Below are positions 15,461 to 24,765 of a stretch of 64,000 nt of DNA, piece by piece. The position numbers and the translations under genes were made by a program. The notes below the pieces were generated by a model that was not told the DNA's origin, ran no database searches, and saw only the letters and a program-made list of their open reading frames with translations. This DNA is from Corynebacterium sp. Marseille-P3884 (GTDB taxonomy: Bacteria > Actinomycetota > Actinomycetes > Mycobacteriales > Mycobacteriaceae). The stretch lies in NCBI RefSeq assembly GCF_017942225.1, contig NZ_JAGKSD010000008.1, positions 1 through 64,000 on the forward strand, written 5' to 3'. Numbering within the stretch: the stretch's first letter is position 1; every line of letters starts with the position of its first letter.

Positions 15461-18400
15461 TTAGCGGATCACGGCGACGAGGTCGCCGCCTTCGACCTTG
15501 GTGGCCTGGGTGAAGGCGATGTGCTCGACCACGCCGTCCTTCGGAGCGGAGATGGAGGCTTCCATCTTCATTGCCTCGATGGACGCGACTTGGTCGCCGG
15601 CGGAGACGGTATCGCCTTCCTTCACGGTCACGGTGACCACACCGGCGAACGGTGCGGCGACGTGGTTCGGGTTGGACGCGTCAGCCTTCTCCACCTCGGC
15701 GACGGAGGACTCGGCGTTCTCGTCGCGCACCATGACCGGGCGGATCTGGCCGTTGACGTTGATGATCACGCGGCGCATGCCCTTTTCGTCCGGCTCGCCC
15801 ACGGCGTCGAGGCGGACCACCAGCGGGGTCTGCTGCTTTTCTAGGTCACCGAACCAGATCATGGTCTCCTCGCCCTCTTGGAGGCCGTAGAAGAATGTCT
15901 TGTCGCCGAGCTGGTCGGTGAAGCCATAGGTGCGGCGGTGCTCCAGGAACTCGGCGTACTGCTTCGGGAAAAGCAGCTTATCCAGTGCCGCGCGGCGGAC
16001 GCGGTGGTTATCGGACTCGAGGTCCTGCGCCAGATCCTCCGGCACCTCAGTGAGCTGCGGAGTCTCCTTGCGGCCACCGAGAGCGCGGTCGCGCAGCTCC
16101 GGCCAACCGCCCGGAGGGGTGCCCAGCTCGCCGCGGAGGAAGCCGATGACGGAATCCGGAATATCGAATTTCTGCGGGTCCTTCGCGAACTCTTCCGGGT
16201 CCACGCCTGCGCCGACGAGGTGCAGCGCCAGGTCGCCAACGACCTTGGAGGACGGAGTCACCTTGGTCGGGCGTCCCAGCATCTCGTTCACCGCGGCGTA
16301 GTAATCCTCAATGAGCTCGAAGCGGTCACCCAAGCCGAGCGCCACTGCCTGGGTGCGCAGGTTGGACAGCTGGCCGCCCGGGATCTCGTGGCGGTAGACG
16401 CGGCCGGTCGGGCCCGGGATGCCGGACTCGAACGGGGCGTAGAGCTGGCGCACGCCCTCCCAGTACGGCTCGAGGTTGCTCACGGCCTCCAACGACAGGC
16501 CGGTATCGCGCTCGGTGTTGGCGAAGGCGGCGACCAGAGCAGACATGGACGGCTGCGAGGTGGTGCCAGCCAGCGGTGCGGACGCCACATCCACCACGTC
16601 GGCACCGGCATTGGCGGCGGCGAGGTAGGTGGCCAGCTGGCCGCCGGCGGTGTCGTGCGTGTGCACGTGCACCGGAAGGTCGAAGCGTTCACGGAGAGCA
16701 CTGACCAGCTTCGCAGCGGCTGCCGGGCGCATCAGGCCGGCCATGTCCTTGATGGCCAGAACGTGCGCACCGGTTTCGACGATCTCTTCTGCCAGGCGCA
16801 GGTAGTAATCGAGGGTATACAGGTCCTCATTCGGGTCCATCAGGTTGCCCGAGTACGCCATGGCGACCTCGGCCACGGTGGTCTGGGTGTCCAGGACAGC
16901 GTCGATGGCGGGGCGCATCTGGGAAACGTCGTTAAGCGCGTCGAAGATGCGGAAGATGTCCACGCCGGTGGATGCTGCTTCCTTCACGAATGCTTTGGTC
17001 ACGGAATCCGGGTACGGCGTGTAGCCGACGGTGTTGCGGCCGCGCAGCAGCATCTGGATATTCATGTTCGGCATCGCGTCGCGCAGCTCCTCCAGTCGCG
17101 TCCACGGCGATTCGTGGAGGAAGCGCATGGCCACGTCGTAGGTCGCGCCGCCCCACGCCTCGACGGAGGTGAGCTCCGGGGTGAGGTGGCCGACGTGCTT
17201 GGCCGCGGCAACCAGCGTGTTCGTGCGCACGCGGGTAGCCAACAGAGACTGGTGCGCATCGCGGAAGGACGTGTCGGTAACACCCAGCGCGGTCTGGCCG
17301 CGCAGCTTCTCCGCCCACTTCTGCGGGCCGAGCTCGCGCAGCTCATCGCGCGCGCCGCGCGGGGTGGACTCATAGTCGAGCTCCGGCAGCTTCTCGCTCG
17401 GACGGATATTCGTCGGGCGCGGGCCGTTCGGCTTATTCACCGTCGTCCACGCCAGGTACTCGAGGATGCGGCCAGCCTCGTCCGGGGCGGCCGGGGCCTC
17501 GAGCAGGTGCGGGTGGTCCTCGATGAAGCTGGTGGCGATGCGCTTGTTGATGAAGTCCGGCTCGCTCAAAAGCGCGCGCAAAAAGCCGATATTGGTGGAC
17601 ACGCCGTTGACGGAGAACTCGTTGAGCGCACGGCGGGCGCGCGCCACAGCGGTCTCGAAATCCTTGCCGCGGCAGGTCATCTTGACCAGCAGGGAGTCGA
17701 AGTTCGGGGTGATCTCGCCGCCGACGGAGATGCTGCCGTCCAGGCGCACGCCGGCGCCGCCCGGGGAACGGTAGCCGGTGATCACGCCGGAATCCGGGCG
17801 GAAGCCGTTATTCGGGTCCTCCGTGGTGATGCGGCACTGCAGCGCGGCGCCCGTCAGCGTGATCTCGTCCTGGCGCAGGCCCAGCTCCTCCAGGGACGCG
17901 CCCGCAGCAATGTGCATCTGCGACTTCACGATGTCCACGCCGGTGACCTCCTCGGTCACCGTGTGCTCGACCTGCACGCGCGGGTTCATCTCGATGAACA
18001 CGTGATTGCCGTGCTCGTCCACCAAGAACTCGACGGTGCCGGCGCCCTGGTAGTTGATGTGGCGGCAGAAATTCACCGCATCCTGGCAGATCCGCTCGCG
18101 CTGCTCGTCGGTGATGTGCTGCGCGGGAGCGATCTCCACGACCTTCTGGTGGCGGCGCTGCACGGAGCAGTCGCGCTCAAAGAGGTGAATGACGTCGCCG
18201 GAGGCATCACCCAGGATCTGCACCTCGATGTGCTGCGGGTTGATCACGGCGCGCTCGAGGTACACATTCGCATCGCCGAACGCGGCTTCAGCTTCGCGGG
18301 ATGCTTCCGCAGCCAGCGTGGCCAGGTTTTCTGGCTTATCGACGAAGCGCATGCCCCTTCCGCCGCCGCCCGACACAGCTTTGACGAAGACAGGGAACTC

Positions 18401-18901
18401 GAAATCGTCCGCCCAGGTGACCAGTTCGTCGATGTCGGTGGTGGCCTCGGAGTCCTTGAGCACCGGCAGGCCCGCCTCTTCGGCGGCGCGCACTGCGGCG
18501 GCCTTGTCGCCGGTCAAATCCAGTGTCTCGGCGGTCGGGCCGATGAAGGTGATGCCGCGCTCTGTGCAAGCCCGCGCCAGGTCGGCGCGCTCGGAGAGGA
18601 AGCCGTAGCCCGGGTAGACCGCGTCCGCCCCGGTCTTTTCCGCAGCGCGGATGATCTCATCGATGGACAGGTAGGCGCGGACTGGCTGGCCCTCGTCGCC
18701 GATCTGAACTGCCTCATCCGCAAACGGACGGTGGAAGGAGTGGCGGTCCTCGCGCGGGTACACCGCGACGGTCTTGGCGCCCGTCTCGAAGGCCGCGCGG
18801 AAAGCGCGCACCGCGATCTCGCCGCGGTTAGCGACGAGAATCTTGTTGAATGTGGGCAGGTGCGCCGCTTCGGTTCCGGCCGTGTGGTCAGGACCAGTCA
18901 T
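15461..18901 (-). CDS. pyc: Pyruvate carboxylase
   Basis: 1146 residues, the usual length. It carboxylates pyruvate to oxaloacetate with ATP and bicarbonate, the main anaplerotic step in corynebacteria. In order: biotin carboxylase domain (NKILVANRGEIAVRAFRAA at the start, FVKAVSGGGGRGMRF, and FIEMNPRVQVEHTVTEEVTG); carboxyltransferase domain (DTSFRDAHQSLLATRVRTN, KDMAGLMRPAAAAKL, PVHVHTHDTAGGQLATYL); and C-terminal biotinyl domain with the biotinylated Lys1112 in EAMKMEA. The frame is open 13 codons upstream, but ATG 18901 has a GGGGAG ribosome-binding site and matches the family start. Monocistronic, with a shared terminator at its 3' end. Confidence 0.97.
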   Translation of the reverse strand: MTGPDHTAGTEAAHLPTFNKILVANRGEIAVRAFRAAFETGAKTVAVYPREDRHSFHRPFADEAVQIGDEGQPVRAYLSIDEIIRAAEKTGADAVYPGYGFLSERADLARACTERGITFIGPTAETLDLTGDKAAAVRAAEEAGLPVLKDSEATTDIDELVTWADDFEFPVFVKAVSGGGGRGMRFVDKPENLATLAAEASREAEAAFGDANVYLERAVINPQHIEVQILGDASGDVIHLFERDCSVQRRHQKVVEIAPAQHITDEQRERICQDAVNFCRHINYQGAGTVEFLVDEHGNHVFIEMNPRVQVEHTVTEEVTGVDIVKSQMHIAAGASLEELGLRQDEITLTGAALQCRITTEDPNNGFRPDSGVITGYRSPGGAGVRLDGSISVGGEITPNFDSLLVKMTCRGKDFETAVARARRALNEFSVNGVSTNIGFLRALLSEPDFINKRIATSFIEDHPHLLEAPAAPDEAGRILEYLAWTTVNKPNGPRPTNIRPSEKLPELDYESTPRGARDELRELGPQKWAEKLRGQTALGVTDTSFRDAHQSLLATRVRTNTLVAAAKHVGHLTPELTSVEAWGGATYDVAMRFLHESPWTRLEELRDAMPNMNIQMLLRGRNTVGYTPYPDSVTKAFVKEAASTGVDIFRIFDALNDVSQMRPAIDAVLDTQTTVAEVAMAYSGNLMDPNEDLYTLDYYLRLAEEIVETGAHVLAIKDMAGLMRPAAAAKLVSALRERFDLPVHVHTHDTAGGQLATYLAAANAGADVVDVASAPLAGTTSQPSMSALVAAFANTERDTGLSLEAVSNLEPYWEGVRQLYAPFESGIPGPTGRVYRHEIPGGQLSNLRTQAVALGLGDRFELIEDYYAAVNEMLGRPTKVTPSSKVVGDLALHLVGAGVDPEEFAKDPQKFDIPDSVIGFLRGELGTPPGGWPELRDRALGGRKETPQLTEVPEDLAQDLESDNHRVRRAALDKLLFPKQYAEFLEHRRTYGFTDQLGDKTFFYGLQEGEETMIWFGDLEKQQTPLVVRLDAVGEPDEKGMRRVIINVNGQIRPVMVRDENAESSVAEVEKADASNPNHVAAPFAGVVTVTVKEGDTVSAGDQVASIEAMKMEASISAPKDGVVEHIAFTQATKVEGGDLVAVIR

Positions 18902-19051
18902 GGATTTCTCCCCTGAATCAAATAGGTGCAGTACACCCATCGATCTTAAAGGCTGCGCACCCCACAGGCCCTGTGACCTCGACTACTCTCCCACTGCCCT
19001 GCCCTGCGGTGAATCAGCTATGGGGATCCAGCTAAGTGGATCCAGCTTCCT

Positions 19052-20203
19052 TTATGCCCCCGGCACGTGGCGCTCGGCCGGCCCGTTGTAAGCGGCCAGA
19101 GGACGGATAATGGTGTTGTTCTCGAACTGCTCGATGATGTGCGCGGTCCAGCCGGTGATCCTCGCCATGACGAACAGCGGGGTGAAGAACTCGATATCGA
19201 AACCGAGAATGTAATACGCCGGGCCCGCCGGGAAATCTAGGTTGGGCATGATGTTGATCGAGGTGTTCTCGTACATCGTCTTCGCCATGATGTCGTACAT
19301 CTCCACCCACTTCGCACCGTCTTTTTCCGGGTGCTCGGAAGCGAGCTTCTTGAAGGCTTCTTCCATCGTGGGCACGCGCGAATCGCCCTTCTTGTACACG
19401 CGGTGGCCGAACCCCATGACCAGCTCTTTATTCTTCAGCTTGTTCAGGGTCCACTCTTCGGTCTTCGCCGGGTCGCCGATGGCGACCATGTTGTGCATGA
19501 CGAATTCGTTGGCGCCGCCGTGCAGCGGCCCTTTCAGTGCGCCGATCGCACCGGTGACCGCCGACCACGTGTCGGACTGCGTCGAGGTGATCACGCGGGC
19601 GGTGAATGTCGAGGCATTGAAAGAGTGCTCGGCATAAAGGATCATCGACTTCTCAAAAGCCTCGATATCCGAAGGGATCGTCGCCGGCGACCCTTCCCCA
19701 TCACCGAAGACCATCCAAAGGAAATTCTCCGCGTACCCCTTGCTCGTGTCCGGCTCGATATAGCCTTCCCCGCGCCGGCGGCGGATATCCAGGGCGACGA
19801 TGGTGGGCAGCTTGGTCAACAGCGTCAGCGCAATATCGCGGATGTGGTCGGAATCTGGGGTGAATTTCTCCGGGTCGCGCGTGCCCAGAAAAGACACTGC
19901 TGTGCGCAGGACATCCATTGGGTGGCAGTCTTTCGGCATCGCCTCAATCACGCCGATGAGCTCCTCGTCGAGTCCGCGGCGGCTTCGCGCCACGTCGTAG
20001 AACTCCTGCAGCTCCTCCTCGTTCGGCAGTTCCCCATTCCACAGCAGCATGGCCACTTCCTCGAAGCTGACGTTATTGGCCAGCTCGTGCACCGGGTAGC
20101 CGCGGTACAACAGCGAATTCGTCTCCGGGTTGACCTTGGACACTTCGGTGTAATCGGCGATGACACCGTTGAGGCCCTTGCGGATTTCTGTTTGCTCCGA
20201 CAT
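19052..20203 (-). CDS. prpC: 2-methylcitrate synthase (citrate synthase family)
   Basis: 383 residues. It condenses propionyl-CoA with oxaloacetate to 2-methylcitrate, the first step of the methylcitrate cycle, with some citrate synthase activity usual in the family. Visible: the start KGLNGVIADYTEVSKV, YRGYPVHELA, the catalytic His region GPLHGGANEFVM, MGFGHRVYKKGDSR with the substrate-binding His-Arg, and the catalytic Asp in MPNLDFPAGPAYYILG. Type-I short citrate synthases and PrpC share these; prpD directly upstream favours PrpC. The start ATG has an AGAGGAGAG site. A hairpin separates it from prpD. Confidence 0.9.
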   Translation of the reverse strand: MSEQTEIRKGLNGVIADYTEVSKVNPETNSLLYRGYPVHELANNVSFEEVAMLLWNGELPNEEELQEFYDVARSRRGLDEELIGVIEAMPKDCHPMDVLRTAVSFLGTRDPEKFTPDSDHIRDIALTLLTKLPTIVALDIRRRRGEGYIEPDTSKGYAENFLWMVFGDGEGSPATIPSDIEAFEKSMILYAEHSFNASTFTARVITSTQSDTWSAVTGAIGALKGPLHGGANEFVMHNMVAIGDPAKTEEWTLNKLKNKELVMGFGHRVYKKGDSRVPTMEEAFKKLASEHPEKDGAKWVEMYDIMAKTMYENTSINIMPNLDFPAGPAYYILGFDIEFFTPLFVMARITGWTAHIIEQFENNTIIRPLAAYNGPAERHVPGA

Positions 20204-20244
20204 AGTTTCTCTCCTCTACAAAACTTTTATTTTGGTGAAAAAGT

Positions 20245-20266
20245 GGGCCTGGTTTTATCCAGGCCC
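20245..20266 (-). terminator. Hairpin between prpD and prpC (attenuator or terminator)
   Basis: GGGCCTGG (20245-20252) and CCAGGCCC (20259-20266) form a perfect 8-bp stem with a 6-nt loop. On the minus strand it is followed by ACTTTTT. It would end part of the prpD transcripts before prpC. Confidence 0.6.
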
Positions 20267-20277
20267 AGCGTGGGTGT

Positions 20278-21789
20278 TTAGAAAATACCCTCCGGTGTCG
20301 CCGGCGCGGTGGCAAGTGCCTCGTCGGTCAGGCGGACATTCAACTCGTTCAGATCAGTGAGGTTTTCCAGGTTCTCCGCCGCAGCGATGAAGCGGTCCTG
20401 CTCGTCGGCGTTGACCAGCCCGTCGGCAAGCGTGCGGAATTTCGCGATATAGTCCGCCCGCGCGAACGGCCGTGCACCCAGCGGGTGCGCGTCCGCCACA
20501 GCCAGCTCGTCCTCGATCACTTCCCCATCGCTAAACGTGATCACTGCTTTGGCGCCGAAGGCCTTCTCATTCGGGTCTGTCGAGTGGTAGCGGCGCGTCC
20601 ACTCCGGATCCTCCGTGGTAGAGATCTTGTGCCACAATTCCACCGTCTCCGGGCGGCCCGCACGCTCCGGCGAGTAGGAGTCGCGGTAGTGCCAGGTGCC
20701 GTCCTCGAGGGCGACGGCGAAGATGTACATGATCGAGTGGTCGAGCGTCTCGCGCGAGGCCGTCGGATCCATCTTCTGCGGGTCATTCGCCCCGGTGCCG
20801 ATGACATAGTGCGTGTGATGCGAGGTGTGCAGGACGATGGACTCGATCTCCGTCGTCTTCCGCCCGGCATCGGCGATAGTCTGCTTCATGCGCCGAGCCA
20901 GGTCGATCGGCGCCTGCGACTGGTATTCAGCGGAGTGCTCCTTGGTGTAGGTATCTAAGATCGCACGCTTTTCCTCCCCCGGCGCAGGCAGTGGCACCGT
21001 GTAGGTACGGTCCGGGCTGTGCAGCATCCACGCGATGACGCCGTCTTCGCCCTCCCAGATCGGGGCGGGCGCACCTTCACCACGCATACAGCGGTCCACC
21101 GCCTCGATGGCCATTTTTCCGGCGAAGGCCGGGGCGTACGCCTTCCACGAAGAGATCAACCCCTTGCGTGACTGGCGCGTAGCCGTCGTGGTGTGCAGCG
21201 CTTGACCGACCGACTGGTAGATCGTGTCCACATCCAGATTCAGCATGGTGCCAATGCCCGCCGCCACACTCGGCCCCAGATGCGCCACATGGTCAATCTT
21301 GAACTCGTGCAGAGAGATGCCCTTGACCAGGTTCACCTGGATCTCGTACCCGGTGGCGATGCCACGGATCAGCGTCTTGCCGTCCAGCTCCTTATGCTGC
21401 GCGACCGCCAGCAGCGGCGGAATATTATCGCCCGGGTGCGAGTACTCCGCGGCCAAGAATGTGTCGTGATAGTCCAGCTCACGCACGGCCGTGCCGTTCG
21501 CGAGCGCCGCCCACTCAGCAGAAAAGCGCCCGTCCACACCGAAAACAGAAGCGCCATGCTTATCGACGGGATGCGCCTGCGCCATCACCCGTGCCGACGT
21601 CACCGGCCGGCGCACCACCGAGGCCACCGCGACGGCGGCATTGTCGATGATCCGGTTGATGATCATCTCTTTGGCCTCTTCCGGAACCTCCACCGGGTCC
21701 GCGGCCACCTGCGCGACCTTGTAGGCGAGGTGTTCTTCGTACGGGAACTCCTCCGCCGACCTGCGCGTGCGCACCTCGTGCTCGATCAT
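20278..21789 (-). CDS. prpD: 2-methylcitrate dehydratase (MmgE/PrpD family)
   Basis: 503 residues. It dehydrates 2-methylcitrate to 2-methylaconitate in propionate breakdown. Family marks are the N-terminal helical domain with [17 protein letters not shown], the [20 protein letters not shown] stretch that lines the active site, and [23 protein letters not shown] 21789 is used rather than the ATG 36 bp upstream because AGGAGG (about 21800-21805) serves it. It is upstream of prpC on the same strand. In C. glutamicum prpB lies between the two; here the 74-bp gap holds only a hairpin. A palindrome ACTAATTAGT (21861-21870) lies in the promoter region. Confidence 0.92.
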   Translation of the reverse strand: MIEHEVRTRRSAEEFPYEEHLAYKVAQVAADPVEVPEEAKEMIINRIIDNAAVAVASVVRRPVTSARVMAQAHPVDKHGASVFGVDGRFSAEWAALANGTAVRELDYHDTFLAAEYSHPGDNIPPLLAVAQHKELDGKTLIRGIATGYEIQVNLVKGISLHEFKIDHVAHLGPSVAAGIGTMLNLDVDTIYQSVGQALHTTTATRQSRKGLISSWKAYAPAFAGKMAIEAVDRCMRGEGAPAPIWEGEDGVIAWMLHSPDRTYTVPLPAPGEEKRAILDTYTKEHSAEYQSQAPIDLARRMKQTIADAGRKTTEIESIVLHTSHHTHYVIGTGANDPQKMDPTASRETLDHSIMYIFAVALEDGTWHYRDSYSPERAGRPETVELWHKISTTEDPEWTRRYHSTDPNEKAFGAKAVITFSDGEVIEDELAVADAHPLGARPFARADYIAKFRTLADGLVNADEQDRFIAAAENLENLTDLNELNVRLTDEALATAPATPEGIF

Positions 21790-21971
21790 GGACAGCAAAC
21801 CTCCTGGGAATATCGCCGCGGGCAATTCATGTCACTGCGGGATACCTTTGTGTCCCGCGCCACTAATTAGTATGCCGAAACAATGCAGAGCGCGGGCCGT
21901 CTTTCCCCACTTTCTGCCTCGCACGCCTCCCCAGCGAACCCTCACCCCGCCCGGGAAGGCTTGGCTTTGCC

Positions 21972-23111
21972 CTAGTCCCAGCCGCTGTCGCGGGGGCCAC
22001 GGTTCAGTAGGTGGTGCCCCATGTGCGGGATCGTGAAATTCAGGTAGCCGTGCTTCGGGCTGTAGACCAGCTCCCGCTTGAGCAACGCTTGCCGAGCCAT
22101 AGTGAGCGACTGCGGGGTGGCACCGAGCACGCGCGCAATCTCCGCCGTCGGCACCGCAGCCAATTCTTGCTGGGCCTGCGCCATTGCCACAAGAAATTCC
22201 TCCTGCTTTGGCGGAACCGTGCTCAATGCCGGCGCGTGCACCAGCTGGCCGAGAGTATCCAGCACATCCTCGCGCACCGCATCCACATCACTGGCCGTGA
22301 TCCTTCCGCCCCGGCCAGCCCGCTCAAAGAGGTGGAATCCGATGAGCTGGATCAAAAACGGGTAGCCACGGCTCATCGCCACCGACGCACGCAAGGCCGC
22401 TTGATCGAACTCCGCCCCACCTGCTTCTGCGGTTTGGGCGAGCACCTCTGCCGTCTGCTCCGGCGACATCGGCCCCAGATTGGAGTGCTGAGCCCGGCGC
22501 AAGAACGTCGTGCCCGGGTGCTGCAACAGCGATGCGATACCCTCGGGAAGCCCCGCGGCAGCGAAGGCGATATTGCGGTTATCCCGCATCAGGTCCTGCA
22601 CCGCGGCGGTGAGCTCCCACATCTGATTCGACGGCGCGCTTTGGACCTCATCGACGGTAATGAGGATGCCGGAGTCGGGGCCGGCTTCGTCGGCAAGCGA
22701 ATTCAAGCCCGTGATCAGCGAGGGCGCAGGGCTGTACCCGTCGTCGATCTCGCTGCGCACTCCCCCAAGCCCCGCAATATTGACGCCCGTGATTCGGCGG
22801 CGCCCCTCGGGGCGTTGGCTCAGGATCGACAGCGCGTGCGGAATCGCGGTATCCACCAGCGGCTGGACCAGGTCGTGCGGCTGCGCTCGGAGCACCACCC
22901 AGCCACGGCGCTTCGCTTCGTCTTCCAACTCATTCAGCGTGACGGTCTTGCCGATGCCGCGCGGACCCGACAGCAACAGCGCGCGCCGCGGGTCGCCGAC
23001 GCCGCCGGACAGCCCGCGGCCGAATGCTTCCACGACCGCATTGCGGCCAGCGAACACGCTCGGCGAGACGCCGAATGTGGGAATGAACGGGTTGCGCGAT
23101 AAATTGCCCAC
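21972..23111 (-). CDS. AAA-type ATP-binding protein of unknown role
   Basis: 379 residues, GTG start with AGGAGG 6 nt upstream. The N-terminal AAA/STAND-like ATPase domain has Walker A GPRGIGKT (about residues 49-56), Walker B ILITVDEVQ (about 148-156) and a sensor-1-like FAAAGLPEG. The C-terminal 100 residues, with VPTAEIARVLGATPQSLTMARQALLKRELVYSPKHGYLNFTIPHMG broken into helix-helix-strand, look like a winged helix. This layout (ATPase plus winged helix, no membrane part) is common in archaeal and actinobacterial AAA proteins of unknown function. It lies upstream of prpD on the same strand, with about 180 bp between. Two near-identical AT-rich repeats sit in its own promoter region. Confidence 0.75.
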   Translation of the reverse strand: MGNLSRNPFIPTFGVSPSVFAGRNAVVEAFGRGLSGGVGDPRRALLLSGPRGIGKTVTLNELEDEAKRRGWVVLRAQPHDLVQPLVDTAIPHALSILSQRPEGRRRITGVNIAGLGGVRSEIDDGYSPAPSLITGLNSLADEAGPDSGILITVDEVQSAPSNQMWELTAAVQDLMRDNRNIAFAAAGLPEGIASLLQHPGTTFLRRAQHSNLGPMSPEQTAEVLAQTAEAGGAEFDQAALRASVAMSRGYPFLIQLIGFHLFERAGRGGRITASDVDAVREDVLDTLGQLVHAPALSTVPPKQEEFLVAMAQAQQELAAVPTAEIARVLGATPQSLTMARQALLKRELVYSPKHGYLNFTIPHMGHHLLNRGPRDSGWD

Positions 23112-23146
23112 GGCGATCCTCCTGCTCGGGTCTCGGCTTTTAGCTT

Positions 23147-23209
23147 TTATATAGCTTATATTCTCTATATTTTCCCGATTAGCCGCCGCGGCCTTATATA
23201 ACTTATATT
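23147..23209. promoter_or_regulatory. Pair of AT-rich 16-bp direct repeats upstream of the AAA ATPase gene
   Basis: TTATATAGCTTATATT (23147-23162) and TTATATAACTTATATT (23194-23209) differ at one base and are 47 bp apart. They stand out in GC-rich surroundings. They lie 35 to 100 bp upstream of the AAA gene and may serve as promoter elements or as sites for a regulator, possibly the winged-helix ATPase itself. Confidence 0.5.
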
Positions 23210-23235
23210 TCGCCCTGACCTGGCACTTTAAGCTC

Positions 23236-24642
23236 TTAGTTCAGGTCCGTCTTGTGCACGAGACGGCGGGCGGCCTCGGTAATGGAACCCGACAGGGACG
23301 GGTAGACCGCCATGGAATTGGCCAGCTGCTCGACCGTGAGGTGGTTGGTCACAGCGATCGTGAGAGACAGGATCAGCTCGGACGCGGTCGGCGCGACGAT
23401 CACGCCGCCGAGCACCTGACCGGACCCCTTGCGGGCGAAGATCTTCACAAAACCGGTCTTCAACGAACGCATCTTCGCGCGCGGGTTAGTAGCCAGGTCC
23501 AGCTTGATGATGTCGGCGGAGTACTCGCCGTTGTGGATCTGCTGCTCCGTGATGCCGACGGCCGCGATCTCCGGACGCGTGAACACAGCATTGCCGACGG
23601 TGCGGATGCGCAGCGGTTCGACACCCTCACCGAGCGCGTGGTACATCGCGATACGGCCCTGCATCGCAGCGACCGAGGCCAGTGGCATGAGGTCGGAGCA
23701 GTCACCTGCGGCGTAGATGCCGGCGACATTGGTGCGGGAAACGCGGTCCACGTGAATGTGGCCGGACGGAGTGACGTCCACACCCTGGGATTCGAGCTGC
23801 AGATCCTTCGTGTTCGGGATCGAACCGATGGACATCAAGCAGTGGGAGCCGGTGATCTCGCGGCCGTCGCTGGTGCGCACGATCACGCCATCGCCGGTGT
23901 TCTCCACGCTGTCCACGCGGGCGTCCTTGACCAGGGTCACGTCGCGGTTGGACAGGACCTGCTCCAGCACGTCGGCCGCATCCGCATCATCGTGCGGGAG
24001 AATGCGGTCCGAGGAGCCCACCATGGTCACCTTCACGCCGAGCTCGGCGTAGGCGGAGACGAACTCCGCACCGGTCACGCCCGAGCCGACCACGACGAGG
24101 TGCTCCGGCATCTCGATCAGGTCGTACATCTGCTGCCAGTTCAGGATGCGGCGGCCGTCCGGCTTCGCCTTCGGCAGCACGCGCGGGGATGCGCCGGTGG
24201 AGATGAGCACCATGTCGCAGTCGATGGTCTCCACGGTGCCGTCTTTGAGTTCCACCTCGACGCGGTGGGTGGTGTGACCTTCCTGCTTGGACGCGAAGCG
24301 GCCGCGGCCGTTGATCAGACGAACGCCGGCGCGCTCGACCTGGTTGCGGATATCGCGCGACTGCTCGGAGGCGAGAGCGACCACGCGGTTGTTCAGCGCC
24401 GGAACCGACAGGTTCACCTCGCTGAGGCCGTGCTTGAGGCCCATGGCGTCGGCGCGGCGGAGGTCGGTCTTGATATTCGTGCCCGCGATGAAGCCCTTCG
24501 ATGGGACGACATCGCGCAGAATGCCGGAGCCACCGACACCGAGATCCTCGACCAACGTGATGTCCGCGCCGTAAGAACTGCCGACGAGTGCTGCCTCGTA
24601 GCCGCCCGGGCCGCCGCCGATGATCACGATCTTCTTGGACAC
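23236..24642 (-). CDS. lpdA: LpdA-like NAD(P)H quinone reductase (flavoprotein disulfide reductase family)
   Basis: 468 residues, GTG start at 24642 with AAAGGAG 6 nt upstream. It has the fold of dihydrolipoamide dehydrogenase: FAD site IVIIGGGPGGYEAALVG (residues 5-21), NAD site LVVVGSGVTGAEFVSAYAE, and IYAAGDCSDLMPLASVA. The redox-active Cys pair is absent: where true Lpd has CxxxxC the protein reads VGGSGILRDVVPSK (residues 36-49). M. tuberculosis LpdA (Rv3303c) has the same loss and reduces quinones rather than lipoamide. It is therefore probably not part of the pyruvate dehydrogenase complex. The order lpdA, M20 amidohydrolase, upp recalls C. glutamicum. Confidence 0.85.
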   Translation of the reverse strand: MSKKIVIIGGGPGGYEAALVGSSYGADITLVEDLGVGGSGILRDVVPSKGFIAGTNIKTDLRRADAMGLKHGLSEVNLSVPALNNRVVALASEQSRDIRNQVERAGVRLINGRGRFASKQEGHTTHRVEVELKDGTVETIDCDMVLISTGASPRVLPKAKPDGRRILNWQQMYDLIEMPEHLVVVGSGVTGAEFVSAYAELGVKVTMVGSSDRILPHDDADAADVLEQVLSNRDVTLVKDARVDSVENTGDGVIVRTSDGREITGSHCLMSIGSIPNTKDLQLESQGVDVTPSGHIHVDRVSRTNVAGIYAAGDCSDLMPLASVAAMQGRIAMYHALGEGVEPLRIRTVGNAVFTRPEIAAVGITEQQIHNGEYSADIIKLDLATNPRAKMRSLKTGFVKIFARKGSGQVLGGVIVAPTASELILSLTIAVTNHLTVEQLANSMAVYPSLSGSITEAARRLVHKTDLN

Positions 24643-24765
24643 GCATGTCTCCTTTGCGCTTCGCGTCTGCACAGTTTCCGGGAGTCCACTGTAGCCGTCA
24701 GCAGCACGTGTCGCCGACCGGGCTGTCGGTGAGCGCGAAGAGAGACGCTGAACTGGGCAGAACGC

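Noticed and set aside
15878..18916. Open frame of 1012 codons on the + strand opposite pyc
   Set aside because: It mirrors the pyc codons (third-position GC bias gives long antisense frames), has no domain and no ribosome-binding site. pyc on the minus strand is certain.
19024..19047. Direct repeat of GGATCCAGCT just after the prpC stop as a regulatory element
   Set aside because: Only two short copies, each with a palindromic GGATCC core; may form a small hairpin, but there is no T-tract and no clear role.
23236..24642. True dihydrolipoamide dehydrogenase (E3 subunit)
   Set aside because: The redox-active CxxxxC motif is absent, so an E3 role is unlikely.
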